From: Prinia subflava
Lineage: Eukaryota > Chordata > Aves > Passeriformes > Cisticolidae
NCBI RefSeq assembly: GCF_021018805.1
Contig: NC_086254.1
Span: 29,635,300-29,699,299, forward strand
Reading direction: 5' to 3'
DNA length: 64,000 bases
In this document: one piece after another, positions 12,686 to 25,019 of the stretch
How positions within the stretch are numbered: the first letter of the stretch is position 1
Layout: every line of letters starts with the position of its first letter
The notes under the pieces: generated by a model
Told to the model about the DNA's origin: nothing
Seen by the model: only the letters and a program-made list of their open reading frames with translations
The model's database searches: none
Program-made: the position numbers and the translations under genes

Positions 12686-12982
12686 TCTTTGCTATTTTAG
12701 TAAAGTTATCCACATTACTTCTGACCACAGTTTCTCATAATAGTATAGTAAAAAAAAAAAAAGATGAGTGGACTTGTAGGTGCTTTGAAAAAGCTGAAAC
12801 TTAGCCCAGGTTTCAGGTTCTAAAGGACTGATGGGTCCTGCTGGGCCATGACACCACTGCTCACTGCACAGCTTGTCTTCTCTTATCAGGGTGTGAAGAG
12901 TCAGCTGGGAAAGAGCAGATCTGCAGGCCCATGAGGAGGAATTAAACATCCCGGACAGATGTCGGCTCAGGTCTGTGCAGTT

Positions 12983-13059
12983 TCAGCTGAAGCTTTCCAG
13001 GCTGGTTTTGACCCGTTCCATTTCATGCAGAAAACTGTAGAACTGGGGCAAAGTTAACT
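12983..13059 (-). CDS. COMMD7: COMMD7 coding exon 9 with stop (residues 176-200)
   Basis: It encodes ELTLPQFYSFLHEMERVKTS and ends SLESFS before TGA at 12,983-12,985. It is the C-terminal part of the COMM domain. The acceptor is TTTCTGCAG. Confidence 0.95.
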
Positions 13060-16000
13060 CTGCAGAAAAAAAAAGTGACATCAAGTTTTAGATTTCAGGT
13101 TACACTTCCAACATTGGCAAAGCTGTTCTGGTGCTACCATGGAGCAACTCATGTTCACCTGAGCTGGGCAGGATTAGCCACTGTGATTCCCAGCATCTGG
13201 TTCCTTGTGCTAGCCAGGCTGCCGGGGGGGCAGGCTGGGATCTCCCACCAGGATGGCATCTCCCAACAGCACTCCATGCTTGGGAATCATTTATTTTGCT
13301 CCTCTGCCCTGCTGCTCTGACTGCTCTGTGGCAGATCTGTGTTTACTGAGGCACAGATTTGAAGATGCCCAAAAGTCTGTATTCCTAAACAGTTTTGGAG
13401 TGCCCGTGGCAGGGAGAGACTAGGGCAGGAGCAGCCACAGTGATGGAGAGGCTGAGGCAGGAGCAGCCACAGTGATGGAGAGGCTGAGGCAGGAGTAACC
13501 ACAGTGATGCTCTGGCAGTGACCCCACCCTTGTTCTGCCCCCAGACTCCCCCAACCCCAGCAACACCCTGAGCCCCAAACTGCAGCTTTCCCATCCTTCC
13601 CTTTTGTCCACAACTGTTAACTCACCAACATACACGTTTTCCAATTGGCTCCCTTTTTTAATCACCAGCTTCAGCTTGGGGAAAGGAAAAGCAGAAGTAT
13701 TTTAGTTCAGAGAACTGTATCTGAGCACTAGAGAGGACAGCAGAGCAGGAGTCTGCTGTGAGTTTGACTGCTGCACAGCACACACATCTTTGACAGGCTT
13801 TTCAAGAAGTGTCACTTTAGAAACAGATACCCTGAGCATTGGGAAGATCTCTGGAAGTCCTTGATCCCGCTTTCCCTCCCTCCCTAAGACGGCTGACCTT
13901 TGCTAAACTGAGCTTTTTGAACAGCTTTTCAGAATGGGCCACGTTCCTGTGATACCTCATGTCTTCAGAGGAGAAACAAACAGCAGCAGCATGTCTGCTC
14001 TCTGCTGGCAGCAGCACTTGGAGACTGAAGATGCAGTCACAGAGCCCATTCCTAGGAGAGCCAGCTTCCCTCCCCTTCCCCTCCCAGCCAGCGCTTCCCA
14101 CATGCCTGGCTGGAGCTTGTTCCTCAACTGCCCTACAAGCTGAACTCTGTGATGTGGGAGATTTACCTGTAAGAAGATACTTCCCACTTTTTCCAGCTCA
14201 CTGCTCCCAGCAGTCACTGTGAGTCAGAAAGAAGGCAGATAATCTGTTAGTTAAGCAGTGAAATAAAACATTATTTAGCCAAGAGCTGCTGCTGGGTTTC
14301 CCACCCCTCCAGTTCATGTTGTAGCTCTGTTACCTCCAAACTTCCACTCCATATCTATCAGCTGGTTAATCATCAGTGTCTGACCCACAGCCAGGCGTGT
14401 TAGGGTGGGGGAATTCACCTTCCACTACAAAAGCAAAAGAGACATCAGCAATTAATTCAGAGAGGCCTCTGTTTGTACCTGAAATTTCAACAAGAGTCAG
14501 AATGAAGGCAGAGGGTGGCAGAAGCCCATGATAAAGAGAGAACTAATGTGGTCAGGAGGGCTTTCAGAGGTGTTTGAGTGCTGCTAGGATTTCCCTCTGC
14601 CCTGTCACTTCTGTAAATGAAACTCGCTGGTTTTGTTTTAGCACTGGGTCAGTGTAACCATATCTGTGCACAAAGCCATGTGTTCATGTAACTGCATGAC
14701 CTCAGGGCTCAAAGCATGGGAAGCACAAAAACATCACATGAAAGCCACACAGCAGTGCAGGAACTGTGACACTGATGGGGGAGAGGCCCTGGCAAGCCAG
14801 AGGAATCATCAGACAAACTGCTCCTTATTAGTTCTCTGAGGATCTTCAATTCAAAATCCCAAGCTGGTTTTGAAGAAAATACCCAAAGTGCTGACACGTC
14901 TCAGGAGCACAGTGGGGTTTTATGAGTTCCCACTCACAGAACTGACATTTTGTTAGCTTAGAAATAAGCAAAAATATCTGAATACCTGTTCTGCAAAATA
15001 ACTGGCTTTCTCTTCACTGAGGCCTGTGGGGGGAAAGCATAGGAGATTACTATATGTGATAAATATTAATTATCTTTTATTTAATGGAAATCACGTGACC
15101 TACCTAGAGCAATAAAATCTGCTCTGACTTGTTCAGAAGACAAATTCCTCTTCAGGGCACCTGAATAAACACCACAAAGAAGAAAAAAAAAATCACTTTT
15201 TAATGAGTCAAACCAATTTTTACTGAGTCAAATAGAGGCAGGGACGGGACCCGCCGACGGAAAGCCTCTGTTTCTGAGCTGTGTTTTGAAGCAAACCACA
15301 GCTCCTCGGAGATCGGAAAGCCAGTCGAGCCTGCCGGTATCTCTGCAGATGCCCGGTGCTTTAAAAGTCCGGGCTCCGGGAGCGCCTGGGAGAGGGCGAG
15401 ATCCCATTGCAGGTATCCATGGGAACAGCGGCCGCGGTGATGTTTTGAAGCTGCTGCTTTCTCTCCCGTAGCCGCTTTGCTTGTTAAAGGAGAACTGTTA
15501 AGGCTGGCGGGCTGCTAATTTGACCTACCTGCTGTGTTTGGGATGATGGGTGTGAACGTGTGCGTGTAACACTTTCCCCCGCTGCGCCTTCCCCCTTTGT
15601 TCTGGGGCCCAGGCAGCGCAGGGACCTTTACAAGGATTCTGCTCTCTGAAGCCAAGAGCAGGAATCTCATAAATTCAAGGAGACTGCCAGCCCCACGTGG
15701 CTTTCCGGCTGTGTAGCACAGAGGCAAAGTTATCTGCTGTGATCTGATATCGTCCGTGGCATCCCAGAGCTGAGCAAAAGTTACAACGGGATTGAAGCCA
15801 GAGCACACACACAGGGACGACAAGATGAGGGCACCAAGGCCTGAATCAGGATGGGAAAAACTGCAAATTCTGCATTAAATCCCCACAAGACGATTGCAGG
15901 AAAGAAAATTATTGCTACTCCTGGATAGAAAAAATGGTTTAAAGCAATAGAACAAGTTTAAAACTAATTCAGGAGTCAGTTGTGCTCAGCATCAGGGCTG

Positions 16001-18235
16001 TGAAGGAAGGTAAGGGAACCCCGGGGCTGAAGAGTAATAACAAGGGACTATTAATAACAGGAAGGATCAATGGGATGAATGTGCCGTGGAGTGTTTGATG
16101 CATTATCATGTCAAACAGCAGCCACAACATCATAGTAATCCTATAAAGTGCTGGAGTCTGGGGTATTCCAGTGGAATCCCCCCGAACCTCTTCGTCACTG
16201 TTTATGAACGAGAAAGAGCTGGCACATTAAGTGTTCCTCTAGAACAAGACTGCAAGGTCAGCTTCTCCTTCACATGGCCTAGAACTGCAGCAGTCCCAGC
16301 CCACGGGTGTGCACTGTCTGATTTGTCTCCAAGAGCGCCTGTCCTTGGAGGAATTACAGCACTGGGTCACTTGGGTGGAAGCTCCTGCAGAGACTCGGTG
16401 CCAACACCAGGCTGCCCTTCTCTGGCAAAAGGGATTTACAGGAACTGCTCAAACCAAGCGCTGTCACAGTGTTGTGCTGCATTTAATGCACAGATATTTA
16501 AGGGAGTTTACTCGAGCCCGTGAAATGTGCATGTAGGCGGGGTATAAATACAAAGAGTCACCAAACAGAGGAAGTTTTGATTCTTAAGTGCTAAGCACTG
16601 TATTAGCTACCATTAACACTTATTGTGCAAACCAAGCCCTGCGGGAATGCCTGGGACAGTTTGGCCTCAGGGCAGCATATGCAAATACATCACTTACCAT
16701 TGGGTACCAGAAGAATACTTTTGACAATGTTTTTCAGGGGGCCCAAGCTGATTTTATTCATGGTGGCGAAGTCTGAGAGCTGAGTCAGAAATCTTTCTAC
16801 CTGCTCAAGAGAAATAACAGCGATGAAATCTTTACTCTGTTTCTGACCAGAGCTGCACTCACACATCTCTCCAGTTCTGCCTTACCTCCTTGGGCTCTGT
16901 CAGAAAGCGGAAAAGCACTTCAGTCAGCGCTGAGAATTGCTGTGAAGAAACAGGACAGTGTTAGACTCGGACATCAGCACCTCACCACCCCACCAGCACC
17001 ACGGCGAGGTGCTGATGTACCCCCCTGACGCAGCTGCACCTGTCTCCAGCACACAGCTCCAGAGCTGGACCTGTGCTGGTGCCCTGTTCTTGGCATTATG
17101 TGATGCCAGTGGATGGGATTTGCTCAGGATGCTTTTCAGAGCCTCTCAAGGGGTCTGTGCAGCTGGTAGCTGGCACTGCACAGGGCTTTTGTGACTTGTG
17201 GCTAATCGGAAGCTGCTGTTCTATCTTGTGCAATCCAGAAACTTCGAGTGGGAAAAGCTGTGAACATCCAGTCTCATGTTTCACAAACCCCATGGGGTAA
17301 CCAGACTAACTCGGGAAAGGAAGATAACTGGTTAAGGGTCTAGTTGCTGTTTTCAGCGTTCTGGGTGTACAGCTGGCAGGCAGGGATGGAGAGGCAGAGC
17401 ACTACCAGCACCCTTCTCTGCTGGCAGCAGAACCAGCGCTGGCCCCGGCCTTCTGGGCATGGCCAAAATGGCATTGTCTGTTTTGTGGCTGCAGATCCTG
17501 CCCTGCCCTCGGCCTCAGCCGTGTAATAGATGGCACTGGGCTGGGCTGGGCTGATAGCCTCAGTCCTGGCAAGCTGGGCTGGAAAAGCCTCGGCATTTCC
17601 ACTAACTTCAGCCCAGGCTGCACACCCGTGTGTCAGTGACCGGGAGACAGATGGTACCAATGACCAGGGCGGGAAGGACAGGGTGGGAATCTGGGGTGGG
17701 AATCACAACCCAAACACTGTGCAGTCCCACCACAAACCCCAGTGCTTGACAGGACCCCCACTGCCCACCAAGCACGATCTGAGCCCTCCACCAGGAACTG
17801 CACCAGCGTCCCTGCCCACGGCAGGGTGGTGGAACGAGATGGCGTTTGAGGTCCCTCCCAGCCGAAATCGTTCTGGGATTCCGTGACTGTATAAACATGC
17901 TTCAAACAGCACCGGCGTGCGCAGGGCTCGCCCGCATGGATCGGGGCTGGATCGCCGGGCACGGGGCCCAGCACGGACCCGGCATGAGGGCCTGGACACC
18001 CGGCGGGTCCGGCACACCGGGACTGCCCCGGGGCTGCGCTGCCGGCTCCAGCTCCCGGTGCCGGCCCGCCCTGCCCGGCCGCCGCCGCCCCGCCGGTTCC
18101 GTGTCCGGGGCCGCCCCCGCCGCCAAACCCGCCCCTCCCGTGCCGGCGCACCTCGGCGCTGAGCTGGTTGAGGTTGTGCATGTCCCCGCTCACCGCCTCC
18201 GGCACCGGCTCCCGGGTGAAGTTGAGCAGCCCCAT
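12983..18235 (-). CDS. COMMD7: COMMD7, COMM domain-containing protein 7 (nine coding exons)
   Basis: Coding exons on the minus strand, in order: 18235-18152, 16939-16886, 16800-16698, 15160-15104, 15023-14986, 14424-14334, 14216-14167, 13674-13626, 13059-12983. They sum to 603 bases, giving 200 residues plus stop, the same length as human. All junctions have GT/AG sites and matching phases. The protein opens MGLLNFTREPVPEAVSGDM and ends in a COMM domain (about residues 133-200) with the conserved MEWKFG and LPQFYSFLHEMERVKTS stretches. COMMD proteins form the hetero-decameric ring of the Commander/CCC complex that works with retriever in endosomal recycling; COMMD7 has also been linked to NF-kB control. 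It is transcribed away from DNMT3B. No breaks were seen, and the product is probably fully functional. Confidence 0.97.
13425..13509. repeat. 32-bp tandem repeat, about 2.7 copies, in COMMD7 intron 8
   Basis: Copies begin with GCAGGAG at 13,425, 13,457 and 13,489. The units include CCACAGTGATGGAGAGG. The array is intronic on the minus-strand gene. Confidence 0.85.
13626..13674 (-). CDS. COMMD7: COMMD7 coding exon 8 (residues 160-175)
   Basis: It encodes LKLVIKKGSQLENVYV in the COMM domain. The acceptor is TTCCCCAAG and the donor GTGAGT, phase 1. Confidence 0.95.
14167..14216 (-). CDS. COMMD7: COMMD7 coding exon 7 (residues 143-159)
   Basis: It encodes VTAGSSELEKVGSIFLQ, nearly identical to human, in the COMM domain. 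The acceptor is CTCACAG and the donor GTAAAT. Confidence 0.96.
14334..14424 (-). CDS. COMMD7: COMMD7 coding exon 6 (residues 113-142)
   Basis: It encodes WKVNSPTLTRLAVGQTLM and continues to MEWKFG, just before and into the COMM domain. The acceptor is TTGTAG and the donor GTAAC. It ends in phase 1. Confidence 0.95.
14986..15023 (-). CDS. COMMD7: COMMD7 coding exon 5 (residues 100-112)
   Basis: A micro-exon of 38 bp encoding GLSEEKASYFAEQ. It has a CCCACAG acceptor and a GTATTC donor. It aligns with human GLSEEKATYFSEK. Confidence 0.95.
15104..15160 (-). CDS. COMMD7: COMMD7 coding exon 4 (residues 81-99)
   Basis: It encodes GALKRNLSSEQVRADFIAL, matching human GALKKSLTAKQVQADFITL. The 57-bp exon is bounded by TTATTCAG and GTAGGT and preserves phase 1. 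Confidence 0.95.
16698..16800 (-). CDS. COMMD7: COMMD7 coding exon 3 (residues 47-80)
   Basis: It encodes VERFLTQLSDFATMNKISLG and continues to LLVPN. The acceptor follows GAGCAG, and the donor is GTAAG. It ends one base into a Gly codon (phase 1). Confidence 0.96.
16886..16939 (-). CDS. COMMD7: COMMD7 coding exon 2 (residues 29-46)
   Basis: It encodes QFSALTEVLFRFLTEPKE, almost identical to human. It is flanked by a CAG acceptor and a GTAAG donor, phase 0 on both sides. Confidence 0.96.
17795..17895 (+). mobile_element. CR1 LINE 3'-end fragment
   Basis: The stretch resembles the CR1 3' end on the plus strand, with a GCCCACGGCAGGGTGGTGGAA-like part followed by GAGGTCCCTCCCAGCC and a degraded ATTCTGGGATTCCGTGA terminus where CR1 normally ends in ATTCTATG repeats. 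It sits in COMMD7 intron 1 right against the CpG island. Confidence 0.75.
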
Positions 18236-18390
18236 GGCGGCGGCGGCTCCACCGGCAGCGGCTCCGCCCGCCCGGCCCGGCCCGGCCCCGCCGCCGCCTC
18301 AGCCTGAGCATTGGCGGCCGCACTTTCCGCACCGCCGCGGGCCCCGCACCGGGACCGGGGGTCAGTGGAGCTGGGCACTGGAGAGCTGGC
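17900..18390 (-). promoter_or_regulatory. COMMD7: COMMD7 promoter CpG island
   Basis: The segment is CpG-dense and spans the COMMD7 start codon at 18,235. GC boxes of the CCGCCC type lie just upstream of the ATG in minus-strand terms. No TATA box is evident, typical of a CpG-island promoter. Confidence 0.8.
18152..18235 (-). CDS. COMMD7: COMMD7 coding exon 1 (residues 1-28)
   Basis: It starts at an ATG inside the CpG island, followed by MGLLNFTREPVPEAV as in human MGRLHCTEDPVPEAV. The exon ends in GAG before a GTGCGC donor, phase 0. The open frame running on past the donor is intronic. Confidence 0.96.
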
Positions 18391-18424
18391 TGGCAGCTCA
18401 GTACTGCTGAGATCTTTTACTGTA

Positions 18425-18740
18425 CAAAAACCTAAAACAACCCTCCCCAAAACAACAACAACAAAAAAAAAACCCAAAACAAAACAACCCCCCCCCCAAA
18501 AACCCCCCCAAAACCCAAAAAACCCCACAAAAACAAAACAAAAACCCAAAAAACCAAAAAGAAAACAACAAAACAAAACAAAAAACCACCACCACCACCA
18601 CCAACAAAAAACAAATCACAAAAAAACCTAAAAAACTTTTAAAACATGGTTTATAAAGTGAATAATATTTGGGTTTTGTGGCTTGGTTTGGGTTGGTTGC
18701 TTGGGTTTTTTGGGTTTTTTGATTTTGTTTTTTTTCCTCC
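18425..18740. repeat. A/C-rich tract followed by G/T-rich tract (imperfect inverted repeat)
   Basis: From 18,425 to about 18,640 the plus strand is almost only A and C (runs such as AAAACCCC). From about 18,660 to 18,740 it turns to T and G (GGGTTTT runs). The two halves are broadly complementary around a short spacer near 18,650, so the region could fold on itself. It lies directly upstream of the COMMD7 promoter. Confidence 0.75.
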
Positions 18741-21700
18741 CTCGAAAATTCCACTTGGGAACTGAAACCTCGGTGTGCTTTTCCCTCTCCGAGTGCGGCT
18801 CCCAGCACTGCTCAGTGCCCAGCCCGGGTGATGAGGGGCCCGGGACCCGCAGCCCACATCGCAGGACTGGGCGCCTTGGAATGGACACATGTTGGGCAAG
18901 GAAACAGCAGCCCTGGGATGAGCCAGCCAGTGGGCATAAAGTGCCCAGATGTCCATGGGGTCAGGATTCCACAGGGAGATTTCAGCTCGATTCTCGACAT
19001 AATCTGGATGCAGGAAGTCTCCTTGTCTCAAAGATGTTTTGTAGGAAGGCAGAGGAATTGCCTTCTCACGCCCTGTTACAAAGTCTCGTTTCTGTTCGGT
19101 CTTGGGAGGAAGGCCTTGGTCCAAGAATATTGAAACTTGATTTATTCCCGCAGAGGACAATGGAACTGTTCCCATCCTGAAAGACTCCCTTGCCTTAAAT
19201 TGCTGTTTCACAGCTTCCCTTGAGCAGGAGCAGGAGCTCTCCAGGATTCCACGATGTGTGAACGTGTCTGATCCATTTTATCAGGGAAGGTGTTCCCTGT
19301 CTGGCGGGCCAGAGGACAGTGTGTAAAAACCTTTGTGGAAGGTAAACCTAGACAGCCCACAAGTCTTCTGGTTTATTACTGACACTTGTAATTGCAAATG
19401 AGAATATAGGAAATTTTGTAGTGCTTTCATTGTGAGACTATCCCAGCAGTGGTTTATAAACAAGGAGATAAGCAGCTAAGTACTACTAATGAGGGGAGTT
19501 AAGAGATATCTACTGGTCGTCTGGCTGGAAATAGCTTCCAACTTCCTTTTCTTCTCCCTCTACCTCCCAGACCAGCTGGGAAAGTTTCTGTTTCATAGAT
19601 CCAGGTGGAACTGTGCACCTACTCAGTTTCTGGGGTCCAAAAATTGCATGTGGAGGTGCTTGCAGGATTTGATCCTAAATATTTAGGACACCTTTAAACA
19701 AGGTAGAGATTTTTCATATTGGAACAACGTATTCGTTTCTATGGTGAACTGTCCAAATCAGCGTGTTTAAACCATGGGAAATCCTTGTGTCTAAAAATGA
19801 GTTAATCTGAACCAAAACTCCTCCAGGGAATGGGATGCAGGGGGTAGAACTGGATACCAGTATGTGTGAACACAGAATTCCTCTCTGGCTTTAAAATGCT
19901 GTATACAGCCCTATGCAATTTTTCCCCAAGTGTAAATTAGTAGTTGCACTTAATTATCGCACCTTTTCCCCTGTACTCTGTGTCGGAAAACTTGAAACCA
20001 GGCAAGAGTGAGCCTTCTGCCTGGCTTGCAGCCGAGGTCAGCCGTGCAGGAGCAGCCTGTGACGGATCTTTCCTTGCCAGGGTGATGCTCTAGGAGCTGA
20101 TGAAGGGCGCTCTGGGTGCGCGCCGGAGCTACGGCGGGACGGTGACGCCAACTCTGTTAAACAACTCCGGCAGCGAACCAAATTCTTGGGGAAAGTTGAG
20201 TGACGGGATCCAAGAAGAAGAGTCTCGGCCGAGGTACGTGATCATAACATCCTGTTCAGTCACCAGGAAATTCGGTGGTCCTTCCTCCTGGGGTACGAGC
20301 TGAAGGCAGTATGGCATGCGAGTGCCATGAGCCCAGCTATGGCACGGGCGGCTCTGCGCTGCCAGAACTTGGTTCTCAAATCGAGAAGGATTTACTGGAA
20401 TAAAAGAGAAGGTTGCAGCGTGATGACCGTGGTTGTGGGGGTGTCTGGCGGGGGATGGTGCTCAGCATCCCGGGCAGAGCCCCAGGGCTGCCGCAGGGGT
20501 GCCCATGGGTGCTCCTGCCAGGCCATTCTCATGCAGAACGCGTTGCTGATGGACTCATCAGAGCTGAGGACAGGCCAAGGGCAGCAGTTTGGAGTTGTAG
20601 GTATGTGCCCTTGTTCACCATAAATACCAATGGAAAAGCAGCAGCAAAAAAGCAATGGGGACACATACGCACAGAAAAGAGTCTGAAAACGGTGCTCTCC
20701 AAACTGAGCAGAGGATTTTGAGCTTTACTTGAGATGCATTTTTCAGCTTCATTTCACATGTTAGACTGGAAAAGCTTCCTCAGCACCTGCAGAGTGTTAC
20801 CCAGAGAATGGGTCCTTATTATGTATTCCCAAGAGATCAAATCCTAGAGTGTTCCCATCCTGTTCTCTGATGCCAGTATCTATGCCAAGCTCTGCCAGCC
20901 CTTTGCAGTTGCTCCCAGGTCGGCCTTGCAGCTGAAGTGGGGATCATTGCCTGCATTTGCCAGCCTGAGAAAATCCTGGAAGAGGCTAGAGTGTGTGAAG
21001 AAGCCAAGGGGGCTTTCACCCAGCTGGTCAGAGCACACCTGCTCTCTGGGTGTCCTGCCCACCTGCAATGTCTGCCTTCGGCTGGAAGCACTAAGAGAAC
21101 ACCTCTGGATGCAGTCTGAGGGGTGCTGTGACTCCTCCTGGCTGCCCAGCTGAATCTTCTGAGGACTTAGTTCTGTCCCCCGGGATAAATGAGATCTTTG
21201 AGACCAGGATTTCAGTTTCTTCTGCAACTTAATGTCCCTTCCTCTCTCTGTCACACTGCTCAGCCTTTGGTCCCAGGCAGACACTGCTGCAGGAGCAGCT
21301 GGCTGCCAGCCTTTCATGCAAAGGTGGAGCAGGGCTGGGAGCTCCACTGCTGGGCTCTGGCACACTCCTGCCTTGCAGCCACAGGCAAAACCCTCCCTCC
21401 TTCCACTGCCTCCTCTGCTCCAGTGCAGGGACCATAATCCCTGACCCAGGCAGGCAGGAGCAGCTCTGGACCTGGCATGGAGGGAGGGGGCTCTGCTGGC
21501 AGCCACCCCCCGGGAGCAGCGTTCCTCTCGATAAAAGTATATGTGCTTAGGAGGGTGGTTTGGGGAGGCCTCGTCACTTCAGATTAGGCTGTAGCAGGCG
21601 TATCCTGTTTTCTAGGAAAAAGAGGATTTTGTGGCCAGCTTTGTTAGAGAGGCATTGAAGATTTTTCTTTGTGTGCCTTGGTGTTTGAAGTTTGCAGGCG

Positions 21701-24400
21701 GGTAGCTGCAGACTTTCTAGATATTCTGGTTACACAGATGACACTTATTTTTAACCTTATTCTTATTAGAAGTTTGTATCATGTGGGCCTGGCCAGCCCA
21801 CAGGAAGGGCTAGAAACCTTGTAGGAGGGATAACATTTCCTATCTCTGTGTAAACAGCAATTCCCCCCAGATGGGAAAAGCTAGCCCAGCTGTAAGGCAG
21901 ACTGGGGCTGTGTTCTCACATGTGGCAGCAGGATGAGGCTCTCCCACAACGGGAACAGACCTTGCTTCCAGCAGCCAGAGCCCTGCTGAGTGGCACCAGG
22001 CTCAGGAGAGGTGCCAGAAACAGCAGACCTGCTCTGGAGAGCTGTGGTGAGGAGTGACTGCTTGCTGAGAGCTGTGATGGAGCAGCAGTGGTGGAGCTGG
22101 TGGAGAGGCAGGCGGCCAGCACAGGGCTGGGGTGAGGGCTCAGACCATGAAGATACTCATGGAAGAGGAGGAGACATCCTGTGAGACGTGCTCTGATGGG
22201 GTCTCGCAGTGAAGAATGCTGTGCAGTGAGGATGACATTACTGTGGGCTGGGAAAGAGCCACTGAGCTGTGTGTGCATCGACATGGGAACCCCAAAGCCT
22301 GAACACAGCAGGAGCATCGCTGCCGACTTCGGTGGAAGGAGAAGTTCCTCCTGCTCTCAGCCCCAGCTTGCAACTGTCCAAGGTGATTTAATGGTGCTGG
22401 TGCTCCTCCCTGCCTGCAAGAAGACTAAACAAGAGCTCAGCCACTGCTGGGATGTGGGAATCTGGGACACACACGATCTGGAGGTGACAAGGTTACACTG
22501 CTGACAGCTGTAGGTAATGACACATATTTGCTCAATCATTTTATTTGTGGAGGATCTCCAGGAATGCTGCTGTGATACATGGAGTAGGTCCCAACTCAAA
22601 ACCTGGGGTGCAAAGCAAAAGATGGGAGGTGGTGGCAGCCAGAGCACAGCTCTGGGCATGGAGTGGCAATTGTTTGCCTGCCCAGAGTGACAAAGGAGAA
22701 TTTTAGGAAGAAATTTGATGTGGGAGAACTGGGTGGACAGAGGGGATCTGGGCCTGGTGCCATACCCCAGGTGCACTTCAGAGAAGGCACTGGCTGAGCA
22801 GACTTCAGTGAAGAGAAGGATTCAGGGTTGGGAAGTGAGTGTGGAAGAGGAGGCATGGTTGCTGGAAAGCCTGTGAAAAATGAGGAGTCACTTCCAATGT
22901 GAATGGATGTTGCCAGTCCTGACTGCGTGGCAGGGAATGGCTCCTTCACCTGGCTGGTCACTGGCTCCATGAACTGGAGATGCCAGCCAGGCAAAGGAGC
23001 ACAGCCAGATGGGGGAATGGTTCTTGCTGGAATGACTTTTTGCAGAAGCTGGGCAGCCCAGCCTTGCTGCTGATGGGATTTCCTCCATCATGGGCAGGGC
23101 TGTGTCTGTGGCATGGTGTGCAGAGGACATGCACCTTATGCCCCCAGTTCTCTCTCCCTGCTCACATGACCCCTGGCCATGCTGCCTGCTCCTTGCAGCT
23201 GCTCCAGCTCTGGAGTGGAGGAGCTTTGCCCACACAGCCGTGTCCCATCACTGCTCTGTGCTGGAAAGCCACAGGGCTGGTGGGGAGCAGTGAGGGAGCT
23301 GCTTTGGTGCTCTCCCGACAGAGGCTGCTGGTGCCAGCCCTAGCTCAACAGGAGCTGCTGGGAGCCTGGTGCAAGTACCTGGAATGTGTGGCAGGAGCCT
23401 GGATATAAACTCCTCTGTAGAGGTACCTTGTTTCCCATGAAATGACATACAAATTCTCTTGATGGTTAAGAAATAAACTCTCAGCATCTCTCTGTGGTAT
23501 GTGTAGCCCAGACAGGCAAAGGATCAGGCTTCAGCTCATCGTCTGCCAGAGCTGCTTTGTCTGGTACCAGACCTTTCCCACAAGCACTTTGCAGAGCCTT
23601 GCTCTCCTGAATTAAATGATAACTGAGGGGCAGAGAGGGAAAGAGGGCGTTTCAGCTGGCGGGAGATTGATGGCAGGTCAGCGAGGCCAACAGCAGCAGG
23701 AAGGTTTCCGTAGAAAGGGAGAGGAACCCGTGGATGCTGGAAGGGCTGATTCCACCCTCACAGTGCCCTGGAAACTCTCATGAGCACAGCTCTCAAAAGC
23801 ATTTCCCTTTCCTAAATCTGGGAAAACAAATGGGAGTAAAATCTATTTGTTTGTTTTAATCTACTTGCCTGAGCTGCGAATTGGCTTTAGGTTTATGTGG
23901 TGCATGTTTGTTTGAATGGTGATGTTTAGTACCCTCAAGGGCTTATTCAGAGTGGATTTCTCAGCTCCTCCTGTTCACTTGCAGAGCATTTTTCACATTT
24001 GCTGCCAAATTTTTCATGCTTGTGTTCTGCAGGGATGGAGGTGTGGTTTGGGGGAACCTGCCGTACAGGCCTGGGGCTGGTCCTGCAGATTTCAGACACT
24101 TTTGCTAACTAAGATTTCCTCCTGACCTTGAAAGCTCATTTCTCTCACACCAGGATAATCATATTCCTTTTCTTACTGTTATGCACTTTTCTGCTGAACC
24201 TAGAAGTAATAGCAGGCGAGCAGGGAAGATTATACCCCACGTGGACTCTGGATGCTTTGTCTGGGGCAGGAGAGGCGCGGGCTGTGTCCCTGGCCCCGGC
24301 GCAGCCCTGCCAGTGTCTGCCTCTGGATGGGAAAGACCGAACAAAAACTGAGTGTAAAACTTGTGAGGCTTTGTCTGCTCACGCTGCGCTGCACGGGGTT
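18741..24400. other. intergenic region between COMMD7 and DNMT3B
   Basis: No conserved exon, RNA gene or full transposon was recognised. A short segment at about 20,080-20,330 has more CpG than its surroundings and open frames on both strands, but I do not recognise its product. The rest is ordinary non-coding sequence. Confidence 0.45.
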
Positions 24401-24960
24401 GTGCTGCATGGGGCTGTGTGGGGCACGGTGCTGCTGGAAACCGGGGGGCAGAGTGGTGGCTCGGTGGGCAAGGGCTCTGCCCGGCCTCGGGGTGCCAAGG
24501 GAGGCTTCTCTGCCTCGAGGATTGAGCTGCGTGGGGCTCCGAGGGCCCAGCCCCGGGGAAATGATGAATCCTGGGGGATGCCGGGCAGTGGAGGCGATAC
24601 CAGGATGCCGGCGGGTACCAGGGGTGGGGAGCCTCGGGAGGGTGAGAGACACCAGAGGAATGTGGAGCCCCTGGAGAGCGATGCTGAGCCCCGCGGAGGT
24701 GATGCAGAGCACCAGGGAGGACATGTGGGGAGCCGAGGCGAGGAGGATGTGGGGCACTAGGCGGTGGTGCCAGGCGATGTGGGGCAGCGGATGGGACACA
24801 TTGGGGCACCGGGGGATGTGGAGTCGCTGTGGGGGAGGATGTGGCGCCCCGGGGGATGCGGGCCCTGGGGGAATGCGGAACTCCGAGGGCTGCGCGCCCG
24901 ATGGGCTTGGGGGTCCTGGAGGGTGCGGTGGCTGTGCGGGCCCCGCGCTCCCCTCCCCCG
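24370..24960 (+). repeat. degenerate G-rich minisatellite upstream of DNMT3B
   Basis: Diverged units of about 24 bp recur, each with a GGGGATGTGG- or GGAGGATGTGG-like core (for example near 24,745, 24,775 and 24,815). On the minus strand this reads as repeating Pro-His-rich peptide, an artefact of the repeat rather than a gene. It lies just upstream of the likely DNMT3B first exon. Confidence 0.6.
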
Positions 24961-25019
24961 CCATGGGGCGGTGAAGGAGGAGGAGGAAGAGGAGGAGGAG
25001 GGGCTGCCCAGCACGGGCA

